From positions 25,476,390-25,540,389 of the forward strand of contig OX637406.1 in the NCBI GenBank assembly GCA_951799425.1: a stretch of 64,000 nt of DNA, in the 5' to 3' direction. The position numbers were made by a program, and so were the translations under genes. The notes beneath the pieces were generated by a model, which saw nothing but the letters and a program-made list of their open reading frames with translations, did not search any database and was not told the origin of the DNA. This DNA comes from Ilex aquifolium (Eukaryota > Streptophyta > Magnoliopsida > Aquifoliales > Aquifoliaceae). Of this stretch, positions 55,228 to 64,000 are shown one piece after another. Numbering within the stretch: the first letter of the stretch is position 1; the number at the start of each line of letters is the position of its first letter.

Positions 55228-57850
55228 GAACTTTTTTTTCTAATAAGAGATGAAAACTTTTATTAAAGGATAGAAAAATGTACAAGTATGGCGGAAAAGA
55301 AATCCAACCACTAGTAAAGTAAAGAAGATAAAACAACATAACTACAAAAGAAAACCACCACGGGTATTCTGAAACTCCTTGGTAACCGCTGCCCATACAG
55401 ATGCCAAGCCAAGAACTTTCACTCAATCCAATAGAATCTCCTCATACATTTATCATCAAATATTCCCATTCAAACAAGCCAAAAATTCCACAATGACAAA
55501 CTTCCAATCTATGATAGGAAAACACAACCTTGTGGAATAGCTCAATCCATCAACAAATTTAATGCAATAGGACAAATGAAGAAAGAGATAAAGAATACTC
55601 CCACTATCCAGTTCAAGAAAACACTCCCACTATCCAGTTCAAGAAAACTCTCACACTATAAATTCTACGCATAACACGTGATGGAGGAGAAAGAGAAGAA
55701 ATTGACTTTCTCTTTTGAATCAAATCACAACCATTTATCTTCTATCTAATATTACAGCTAGCAATTTAAATTGCACATTTATAAAAGAACAAGAACGGTT
55801 GAGATGAATCCAATTTCATCTAACGGTACAAAACTCATTGCAAAAACATTTTCCCGCCCAAAAACATCTTGTCTGCACAGTCCCCAATATCAGCCAATTC
55901 AATCAACACGCTCCCTGATGCCAGATAATCTCAATAAGTCACATCTACCTCTTTTCTCTCTTCTCTCTTCCCTACCTCTCTCCTCTCTCCTCTCTCCTCT
56001 CTCCCCACTTTAATTTTAAATTGCATAATTAAAGAAAAGAAAAGAAAAGAAAAGTAAAAATAAATTATTATTTAAAATATAAATGTTGTACGATCAATGT
56101 TCGATTTTTGGAATTGCAAAGCGTGAAGACGCAAGGGGTATTGCTTATCCAACAATAAGCAACAGTTCATTCAAATATCGATACCTTAACAAACACTTTA
56201 GCCTTCCAAATCATCCTAAAGGCTTCAAACATTAGATGATAGAGGATTATCAATCAATGAGTGGAAGATAGATTTGCAAGAAAATATCCCCGAGAAATCA
56301 AGAATTCTTAAACTTTTATTAAAAACGATTTCAAAGACCCGGATCCAAGTAACGATAACAAAGATAAAAGTTTCACAATTTCACTTTCGCTCAAATTCTT
56401 AGAAATTAAAATTCCACCAACCTGGGAGTGGGAAAAAAATCCAGACTAGCAACTGTGTTATATTATGAACCCAAAGATAATCCATACAGCGGAGGAAACA
56501 AAGAAGCAATCAATTACTCTCCTCCACATATATCTTGCCAAAAGCAATTTTTACCCATTCTCTACACCCACCATAACACATCTAGTGAAACAACTTATAT
56601 GTTGAAAGATGAATTTCCAAGGACATTGAAAAGAATTCCTTACCTCTACATTTGACTCTCATCCAATGGATTGAAGTCCCTATTTTAACAAAAATCTCCA
56701 CAACCATTTTCCCAACAACACTCTAATTCTCTTAACCAAATACCCCACTCCCGGTCCCACCTCCATTTTAGATTTAGTTACTACATCAGAGCTAATTAAG
56801 TGATGTCTCTTCCTTTTACCACTTCTTCTCCATTAAAGAACCAATAATCTTCTTCTCTACCATTTTTGCTACCTTTCTTGAAATTTTTAAAAGAGAGAAA
56901 AAAAAATAGATAGGAATAATACCAAAATAGACTACACTAAAATAAGCCTCTTGCCCTCAAATAAAAAGGTCATTTTCCATCCATCCAACCTCCTATGTAT
57001 GCTCCCAATAGTGGACACCAAAAACCCAATGACAGGACTTTCCTTCCACGGAAACCCCAAATATTTCAATGGCAATTATTCTAACACATATCTAACCTAT
57101 TTGTTAACCCTTCAAACTTGCCCCGTTTGGAATAGTCAGACTTCATGACAAACTAAAAAATTCAATAAGGTCTACTAAATATTGAAATTTTTGCATATAT
57201 CATGATAAAAAGAAGATTGCATCATTAACAAACTTTAAGTGGATACATCAACTTAATTCTTCACTACAAATCTTTCTCAACTAAATTAGAATCCCTCACA
57301 CTAACCACTAATCAACTAAACCCTTCAAAAATCAAACAAAAAAGAAATAGACAACAAATCCCCCAGTCTAAGTCTCCCACATAATTTGAATCTCCCTCTC
57401 AACTTACCATTAATAATAACCGAAAAATTCATAAAACTTAAAAACTCCTTAATCCAACATCTGTATGTGCACAAAAAAATATTGGACATCTAGGTTGAAG
57501 TAAGAAAATCCAAATCCAAATCCACATTCTTGTAAGCTTTTTCAAACTCAACTTGAAGTACACTCCCTTCCCAACCTTTTACCCTATATTGCTCCACAAC
57601 TTCATTTGGAACCAAATTGATATCTAGAATTTATCTACTATTTACAAAAACATCCTGCTATTGAAATTGCATCACCCAAAACTTCTCTCAATCTTACCTA
57701 TAGAACCTTTGCTAAAATCTTGTGAAGACCAGAAACCAAAACTTATGAACCTAAGATCATTGATTTTCAAAGAATTATGCTTGTTCAAAATCAAACAAAT
57801 GAAAGTCTCCTTATTGTTAACTTTAATCACTCCAAAAAAAAAAAAAAAAA
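55228..57850 (-). pseudogene. Decayed L1-type LINE, antisense
   Basis: The T run at 55228 followed by 'ctaataagagatgaaaacttttatt' looks like a reverse-complemented LINE 3' end. Minus-strand translation from 57850 downward gives RT: NDLRFISLVSGLHKILAKVL, VRLREVLGDAIS, VEFEKAYKNVDLDFL, NFSVIINGKLRGRF; and near 57100-56990 YLGFPW and IHRRLDGW. All frames are heavily broken and the 3' half is poorly recognisable. A tandem 24-bp repeat 'cactcccactatccagttca' lies at 55600-55650, and AAAAG repeats near 56035. Confidence 0.65.
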
Positions 57851-58196
57851 CTCCACAAATACCTTCATCACATCACCCTTTATATGGTTGGAGCATCACT
57901 TGCTTAGGATTAATTTCAGAATGCGGTGACAAAAAAGTTGAGTGCAAGGAGGGAAGGCTTTGCCTTTTGCGTTTATGAAGAAATTAGAATTATCACGATA
58001 GAAGATGCTTGAAATATGTAGCAATAGAATCACTTATCCTCCAGTACTACATGTAATTTTTTTCTTCCCTTTAGGGTTCAAATCATGGAAGTTGCTATCA
58101 TGACCTTCAAAATGGATCTAAAAGTATTCCTCAACAATATTACAACCATCACATCCAAACTACACGTGAATAAACTTTCTTTGAATGGCTCCAACA
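57851..58196. other. Sequence between LINE and plastid insert
   Basis: Probably the upstream remainder of the antisense LINE. No motif is clear. Confidence 0.3.
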
Positions 58197-58425
58197 ACCG
58201 GCGGAGTATTCACAGGGGTACAGCAGAACAGGTGCGAGCCCCTTCTAATGGAAAAATAAAATTCAATGAGGATTTGGGACAGTTGACATTTACACAGTCA
58301 TGGACATCTGTGTTCTATAGACTTATATGTAACTTTTGAGAATGAAGATATTATACATAATGTGAATATTCCATCTAAAAGTTTTTTTTTAGTTCAAAAC
58401 GATCAATATGTAGAATCAGAACAAG
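58197..58425 (+). pseudogene. rpoC2: Plastid rpoC2 fragment (NUPT)
   Basis: Plus-strand translation in two frames: GTAEQVRAPSNGKIKFNEDL, then [20 protein letters not shown] and NDQYVESEQ. These are from the chloroplast-encoded RNA polymerase beta'' subunit. A one-base loss near 58217 and an indel near 58325 shift the frame, so this is a dead nuclear or mitochondrial-derived copy. It is joined directly to ndhA sequence, which is not its neighbour in the plastid genome. Confidence 0.88.
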
Positions 58426-58449
58426 AGTATTTGGAACAATAATTGGTAA

Positions 58450-58628
58450 TTGATATATTTATTACATTAGCTAAAACTTATATGTTCTTGTTCATTTATA
58501 TCACAACAGGATGGACTTTACCGACACTGAGAATGGACCAACTATTAAATCTTGGGTGAAAATTTATTTTACCTATTTCTTTAGGTAATCTATTATTAAC
58601 AATTTCTTCTCAACTTCTTTCACTATAA
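58450..58628 (+). pseudogene. ndhA: Plastid ndhA 3' end fragment (NUPT)
   Basis: The plus strand reads [34 protein letters not shown], a TGA where NdhA has Trp, then KFILPISLGNLLLTISSQLL and SL with a TAA at 58626. This is the C-terminus of plastid NADH dehydrogenase-like subunit 1. The stop is a single G-to-A change. Confidence 0.9.
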
Positions 58629-58672
58629 AGGAATACGATATTCTATATTCACTACTTGTGGCCTTCACCACT

Positions 58673-58707
58673 TGAGCCATATGCGGGAGAACTCGCACGT
58701 GCTGTTT
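58673..58707 (+). ncRNA. Group II intron domain V-like hairpin, organellar
   Basis: GAGCCATATGCGGGAGAACT followed by CGCACGTGCTGTTT has the pattern of group II intron domain V (GAGCC.TATGCG, a loop, CGCACGT.C.GTT), with two substitutions from the usual form. It directly follows ndhA DNA and is probably another piece of organelle DNA in the same insert. Which intron it came from is unknown. Confidence 0.5.
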
Positions 58708-59038
58708 TTAGGAGGGGAGAGCTAGTAGGAGCCATCTCATCCCAATAGCGTATATTTTGAGCTCAATATGAAATTCTATTTTCTTGCAAAACCCATTCAA
58801 ATAAGAGAAAACTCCAGAGATTGCTTCGAAGTAAGATTCTTACATTGATCCTTTCCTGAACCAACACCGGGGGAGGGTGAGAGGAAAAGGGCATCCAAAT
58901 TTCCCATCAAGAAAGCGATTATGGAACCTATATGTATACCCAAATAATAATACTATTGAATGGTTACTAGATAAATTGGTTCAAGGTGAAACCATATGAT
59001 ATGCATAGTTTGGCAGCACCACCATGAATAATGATGGG
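58708..59038. other. Possible further organelle-derived DNA
   Basis: The text up to about 58930 (including 'caacaccgggggagggtgag') has the look of organelle DNA, but I could not place it. 58930-59038 is the flank of the Copia element. Confidence 0.3.
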
Positions 59039-59199
59039 TGTTAAGTTGAGAGAATTAACACAATATTAGAAAAAGGCATAGAGTGATCAAAACTTAACCT
59101 ACCTCTCTCAAAACACTTGTATTTATAGTTAACTTGTAATAATATAAAAGACGTATATACCCTCTAATATTTACACATAATACCCTAATACTTTCAACA
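59039..59199 (-). mobile_element. 3' LTR of Ale-like Copia element
   Basis: 161 bp, plus-strand ends TGTTAAGTTGAG and ACTTTCAACA. On the minus strand it contains AACTATAAATACAAGTG (TATA) and ends in a pyrimidine-rich part. The adjacent candidate TSD is ATGGG (59034-59038); its partner is outside the window. Confidence 0.85.
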
Positions 59200-59212
59200 C
59201 TCCCCCTCAAGT
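59200..59212 (-). other. Polypurine tract of Ale-like Copia
   Basis: The minus strand reads TTGAGGGGGAG directly before the LTR start TGTTGAAAG. Confidence 0.85.
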
Positions 59213-59359
59213 TGGACTATATATATCATATAATCCAAGCTTCGAACAAATTGCTGTAAGACATGTACGACTCAATACTTTGGTAAATATATCTACAAAC
59301 TAATCTTCAGATCTCACAAATAGGGTCGTAATCTCTCCAGCTACTATCTTGTCTCGAAT

Positions 59360-60655
59360 AAAATGACAATCAACATCAACATGTTTGGTTCTCTCATGAA
59401 ACACTGGATTGATAGCAATATGGATAGTTGTTTGGCTGTCACAGAACAACTGTAAAAGAAGTTGACTTGAAAATTCAATTTCCTGGAGAAAATGTAATAG
59501 TCATATCAACTCACTCGTTGTATGCGTCATTGCCCTATACTCAGCCTCAGCACTGGATTTCACTACCACGAGTTATTTCTTACTTTTTCATGAGACAATG
59601 TTACCTCCTAAAAAAGTACAATAACCAGTGGTTGATCTCTGATCATAAGGAGAGTCAGCCCAATCAGCATCTGAGAAACCTTCCACTCTAAGATGTCCAT
59701 TAGCTCGATATAACAGCCAAGGCTAGGAGCACGTTTGAGATATCGTAAAATACGAGCAACTACCTCCCAATGTGGTATTCTATGACATCCCATAAATTGA
59801 CTTACTATACTAACTGCATAGGAAATATCCGGTCGAGTAATAGTGAGATAATTGAGCTTCCCAACCAACCTGCGATACTGACCCGGATTTTCAAATAGTG
59901 CACCATCATCCATCAACAATTCTGATTCAGATCCTTAGGAACATCAATTGGTCTGCCACCCAACAAACATGCTTCCTCTAGCATGTCAAGTACATATTTC
60001 CTCTGGGATAAACAACTACCCTGTTTAGATCGAGCCACCTCAATACCCAAGAAATACCTAAGTTTTCTCAAATCCTTAGTATGAAATTGGTCTTGCATGA
60101 AGGTTTTTAACTTGGCAATCCCCTCAGAATCATTTCCAGTAATCACAATATCATCTACATAAACTACCAATAAAACATATACAACATCCGTCTGTCTATG
60201 AAAGACAGAATGGTCTGTTTGACATCGAAGAAGACCAAACTCTAAAACTGCATTTGAAAACTTACCAAACCATGCCCAAAGTGACTGCTTCAAATCATAC
60301 AAAGCTTTGTTTAACCGACATACACTCTTACCGTACTCCTCCTGAATAGTAAACCCAAGTGGCTGCTTCATGTATACCTCTTCAATCAAGTCACCATGTA
60401 GGAAGACATTTTTGACATCTAACTAAAACAAAGGTCAATCAAGATTAGCAGCCAAAGAAATCATGATACGAACAGAAGAGATTTTGGCAACAGGAAAGAA
60501 AGTCTCCTCATAATCAACACCATAGGTCTAAGTAAATCCTTTTACAATAAGACGGGCTTCAAGACGTTCCATAGAGCCATCTAGATTAAATTTAACAGTA
60601 TACACCCAACGACAACTAACAGTTCATTTAACAGGAGGTAAAGGAACAAGATCTC
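59360..60655 (-). pseudogene. Copia RT and RNase H
   Basis: 60389-59913 encodes RT: IEEVYMKQPLGFTIQEEYGK, VCRLNKALYDLKQS, VVYVDDIVITGND (catalytic YVDD) and LRKLRYFLGIEVARSKQG. A shift then leads to 59919-59608: PGQYRRLVGKLNYLTITRPD, ISYAVSIVSQFM, RILRYLKRAPSLG. RNase H continues to about 59360 with stops. Upstream (60655-60390) are broken RT N-terminal codons. The enzyme is inactive. Confidence 0.87.
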
Positions 60656-60666
60656 AAGTCCCATTA
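60656..60666. repeat. Target duplication of LINE, left copy
   Basis: AAGTCCCATTA, matching AAGTCTCATTA at 62548-62558 with one difference. An 11-bp duplication is normal for a LINE. Confidence 0.75.
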
Positions 60667-62547
60667 TGATGGGGATCCCTACAGCCTGGGATGCCTCAAG
60701 GAAAGAAGTTTTAGGATTCATTCTTGAGAGAGTTTTGAGAAAATTACAAGGCTAGAAAAGCATTTGCCTTTCGCAAGCAGGTAAGGAGGTTGTCATAAAG
60801 GCAATCATTCAAGCAATTCCAAACTACATAATGTCAGTAGTGGAGCTTCCAAAATACTTTTGCCAGAAACTTCACAGCTACGTGAGGAAATTTTGGTGGA
60901 ATTGAGGGGGGGAAAGAAGTGGTATATGCTGGAAAAATTGGGAAAAGATGACTGAATCAAAGGAGATGGGAGGAATGGGGTTCAGAGACTGCAAAGTTTT
61001 TAATCAAGCTCTTTTGGCCAAACAATGTTGGAGACTTATTAATTGTCCAGATACATTCTGGGCAAAATTTCTCAAAGCCATTTATTTCCCAAATGAGGAT
61101 TTTATGGAGGCAACAAGAGGGGCCAGACCATCATGGATCTGGAGTAGCCTACTGCAGGGAAGAGATCTACTTGAAAAAGGCACTATGTGGTGTATTAGGG
61201 ATGGCAAAATGGTGGATTTCTGGGATGACAAATGGATCCCTCGCCTTCCCAATTTAGGGATCCAGACGCCAAAAATGCAGGATTGTCCTATTAACAAGGT
61301 TGCTGACGCCATGAAAGTGAATTCATTAGAGTGGAATACTGACCTCCTACAAGTTGTCCCAAATAAGGAATTAAAAGCCATCAAGTTTATTCCAATCCCA
61401 ACTACAAGAGGAAATGACAAGAGAATCTGGTGGCACAATAAGAAAGGAGAATATTCAGTGAGGTTAGGCTATAGAATGGGAAATAGTCTGGCTCATGGTC
61501 AAAGTGAACCAAGCTCCTCCTTTTCCCCTCATCCTAAGATGTGGCAAGTAATCTGGAATATGAAGGCAGTCCCTAAAGTGAAGCATTTCTTGTGGAAGGC
61601 TTGCCACAATTTTCTTGCCTCTCAAGAGAACCTGCACAAGAGGAGATGTGCCTCAACGCCTATGTGCCCTATCTGCAAAGTTGTCCCAGAGTCTATAGAA
61701 CACATTCTGTTTGAATGTGAATGGACAAATAGAGTTTGGTTTGGCTTGGAGATGAATTACAAGCAGGAGAAGACAGGTTTTTTATCAATTGCCCAAAGAA
61801 CCTCGAATATCCTGTATATGGCGAAAAATGCTCAAGACAAACATGAGATTCTGGGGAAGACGGCTACAGTGGGATGGGCTACATGGAAGGCAAGAAATCA
61901 GAAAATCTTCAATGATGAAGCCCCAAATGCAGTTGCAACTGTGATAAGAGCTAAAGGTATGTGGAATGAGCTTTCAACCGTGAGTGACAGGGGATGCCAA
62001 AGGATGCATCAGGAATCTGTGGAGGAGGTGGGGATAATGCAGCAGTCTTTTCGTGAAACTTTTCTTCGCTGTGATAGGGCGTACAAACCAAAGACTAACA
62101 AGGCATCATGTGGAGTGTTATTATTTTGTTCTGAGGAAGGCCTGGTTGATGGAATTGCAAAATGCTTCCCAGCGTCCTCAAGTTTAGCATCTGAGGCAGA
62201 GGCGGTAAGACAAGCATGTTTGTTGGTTAATGCTCGAAAACTGGAAAATGCCACAGTCATCTATGACTGTCTCAATGTCATCAAGCTAAGCGCAACTGAA
62301 GATGTTCCCTCGTGGGAAATCAACACACTTATAGAAGATATTAAGAAGATATTAGATACTTTGCTAACTTACACAACATTTGTTTGTTACACAAGCCAAG
62401 AGCCTGTAACAAGGCAGCTCACTAGGTAACAGTCATTGGACTGGGTTGGTTCTCCCCCGCAAGAGCTTATGGCTTTTATTTTGAATGACTGTAACCAAAA
62501 TTTCCCTACTTAATGAAATACATATCTTTGTTTTTGGATCAAAAAAA
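60667..62547 (+). pseudogene. 5'-truncated L1-type LINE inserted in Copia
   Basis: 1881 bp ending in an A tail (62541-62549) and flanked by 11-bp duplications. The frame opens in the RT C-terminus (SRKEVLGFILERVLRKLQG, GKEVVIKAIIQAIPNYIMSV, LHSYVRKFWWN), has a TAG and a TGA where the family has Trp, then runs intact from 60948 to 62429: GGMGFRDCKVFNQALLAKQC, the zf-RVT domain (WQVIWNMKAVPKVKHFLWKA, CPICKVVPESIEHILFEC) and an RNase H (ASCGVLLFCSEEGLVDGIAK, ASEAEAVRQACLL, IYDCLNVIKL). The long intact frame suggests a fairly recent insertion. Confidence 0.9.
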
Positions 62548-62558
62548 AAGTCTCATTA

Positions 62559-63504
62559 ATTTAAAGCATCCATCTCTTCCTCCATAGCTTTCCTCCAACC
62601 CGAATCAAACAATGCATCTTGTAAGTGCTTAGGGATAGAGATAGTAGATAATTGAGGGAAGAGGTGGTGGTACAAGAGACGATCCAAAGTCCAAATCCAA
62701 AGGTTGAACCGGTTCTAAAAAATATGGAATAGATTCCTCAAATGTGACATCAGCACGAGTAAAGTATCGTCAAAGGGAATGACTATAGCAACAAGACCCC
62801 TTCTGTGTGCGGGAGTATCCAAGAAATACACATTTGGTTGCCCGAGGGTCAAGTTTATCAAACCCGGGGTCCAAGTTGTGAACATAACGGACACACCTAA
62901 AAACCTTAGGAGGTAAAGAAAATAAAGGCTTACCAGAGAAAAGGACAGAATATGGACTTTGCCCATTTATCACAGAGGATGACATACGATTAATAAGATG
63001 ACAAGCAATGAGAATAGAATCACTCTAAAAAACTCGAGAAACATTCATCTGAAATAACAGAACACGGGTGACTTCCAACAAATGATGGTTCTTGCACTCA
63101 GCAACACCATTATGTGGAGAGGTGTAAGCATAGAAAGTCTGATAAATAATACTCATTTTACTAAGATAAGCTGAAAAATGATCAAAATCATATTCCCGAG
63201 CATTATCAAAACGTAAAATACGTATATAACAACCATACTGAGTTTTTATTTCCTTACGAAAGGTCTCAAATATAGAGAATAATTCAGAACAAGCTGTCAT
63301 AAAAAATAACCAGGTCACACGAGAATAATCATCCACAAATGATACAAAATAAGGATATTTATTAGATGAAATATTCTTTATTGGACCACATACATCAGAA
63401 TGTACCAACTCAAATGGACTAGACGCGATTATTGACTCTAGACTGAAAGGACACACGGTGATGCTTACTAAGTTGACAAGCTTCATAAGACACAGACGAC
63501 ACAT
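62559..63504 (-). pseudogene. Copia integrase and RT start
   Basis: 63504-63025 encodes the integrase core: SPFELVHSDVCGPIK (Asp), FVSFVDDYSRVTWLFFM, IRILRFDNAREY (second Asp), TSPHNGVAECKNHHLLEVTR (Glu). 62985-62715 in two frames encodes the C-terminal domain: VFRCVRYVHNLDPGFDKLDP and RATKCVFLGYSRTQKG. Catalytic residues are kept but shifts near 63000 and 62770 break the protein. Confidence 0.87.
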
Positions 63505-63565
63505 AATTAAGACTGGGAACTTAGCGCTTCAGATTCTGGAGAGAGGAATGTCCAAGACAACAATG

Positions 63566-63973
63566 TCATTGAAAATGAGACAACGAAGTCTTTAGAGCCC
63601 GAGTAGATGAATCAAGGTCAAAGTAATATAGGCCACCAGCTTCATACCCCATACTAATCTTCCTCTTCGTCTTGAGATCCTGAAATACACAATAAGAAGG
63701 ATAAAAGGTTACGGAACAATTGAGAGAACGGATAATTTTACTAATGGAAAGTAAACTAAAAGAAAACTGAGGAACAATTAACACGGAGGATAGGGACATA
63801 TTAGGACTCAAGTGAGTAGTCTCCAAACCTGAAACTTTAGAGCAAATACCATTAGCAAGAGTAACACTATGTGTGTAAGTAGTAGACTGATAAGTAGAAA
63901 AGACACCAAACGCACCAGTCATGTGGTCAGAAGCGCCAGAGTCTATAATATAGGGACTGCGAGTGGAGGACAA
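63566..63973 (-). pseudogene. Copia protease and start of GAG-pre-integrase
   Basis: A 135-residue minus-strand frame: SPYIIDSGASDHMTGAFGVF carries the aspartic protease site DSGAS, and VTLANG.CSKVSGLETTHLS and SSVLIVPQFSFSLLSISKI are the protease end. After it the frame reaches KTSLSHFQ and stops before the HHCC domain. Upstream sequence to 64000 continues the gag-protease frame outside the window. Confidence 0.87.
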
Positions 63974-64000
63974 TAAACAAGTGGAAGCGGTACCTACCAG

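Larger units (their letters stand above)
59039..64000 (-). mobile_element. Ale-like Copia element, 3' part, cut by window edge
   Basis: Starts with a short 161-bp 3' LTR, then the polypurine tract, RNase H, RT, integrase and protease in minus-strand order. The short LTR and the wording (FVHNL.PG.DKLDPRA.KCVFLGYS) fit the Ale/Retrofit lineage. It is interrupted by a LINE at 60667-62547. The 5' end, gag and 5' LTR lie beyond the window. Several stops and shifts make it inactive. Confidence 0.88.

Noticed and set aside
58085..58339. 84-residue plus-strand frame as a plant gene
   Set aside because: Its second half is plastid rpoC2; the frame is a chance fusion with flanking DNA.

Overview
This window is nuclear DNA from a flowering plant. 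The evidence is nested LTR retrotransposons of plant-specific lineages (Tekay/Del-like chromovirus, Athila-like, Tork- and Ale-like Copia), plant L1-type LINEs with an RNase H tail, a Helitron, hAT-like elements with 8-bp target duplications, a small insertion of chloroplast DNA (rpoC2 next to ndhA), and three exons of a RAD52-like (ODB1/ODB2-type) organellar DNA-binding protein gene. I cannot name the species. Almost everything else is transposable-element sequence at different stages of decay.

Layout. 1-2620: 5' LTR and start of a minus-strand Ty3 element that runs off the left edge; it landed in an Athila-like reverse transcriptase. 2626-14911: that minus-strand Athila-like element (5' LTR 13370-14911, tRNA-Asp-type primer site, gag, protease, RT), broken by an old plus-strand LTR (2983-7969) that itself contains a minus-strand solo LTR (3333-5820), by a solo LTR of its own family inside gag (10153-11689), and by an unassigned block (12236-12944). 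14912-15751 and 24755-24905: an older LTR split by a complete Tekay-like element, 15757-24749, with TSD AGTAG, a tRNA-iMet primer site, gag-PR-RT-RH-INT-chromodomain in one frame with six nonsense codons, and a polypurine tract. 24906-28540: a SINE-like piece and a MITE-like piece interrupted by a solo LTR (26077-28463, TSD ATACC). 28541-29671: pyrimidine-rich and tandemly repeated low-copy sequence. 29672-36332: complete minus-strand Tork-like Copia element (TSD CTACT). 36338-38600: low-copy DNA with a PIF/Harbinger nuclease fragment and an unrecognised Cys-rich ORF.

38603-53528 (minus strand): last three exons of the RAD52-like gene. The last intron is about 14.55 kb and holds a Helitron, three hAT-like elements, MITEs, a LINE fragment, a Copia fragment and a solo LTR. 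Upstream exons were not found; they may lie beyond the right edge. 53531-59038: MITE, a decayed antisense LINE and plastid DNA. 59039-64000: 3' part of a minus-strand Ale-like Copia element, split by a 5'-truncated LINE with its own target duplication; it runs off the right edge.

The most interesting structure is shared by the LTRs. Six of them, from several families and both orientations, carry a consensus 5' splice donor shortly after an AUG-free leader and a conserved acceptor block (GCTCACCC..CTAC..TTTTTCAG). The variable tandem repeats lie inside the predicted intron. Three of them are followed by a conserved 27-30-codon open frame containing VDPE. Several LTRs also carry clusters of short perfect palindromes whose sequence differs between families.
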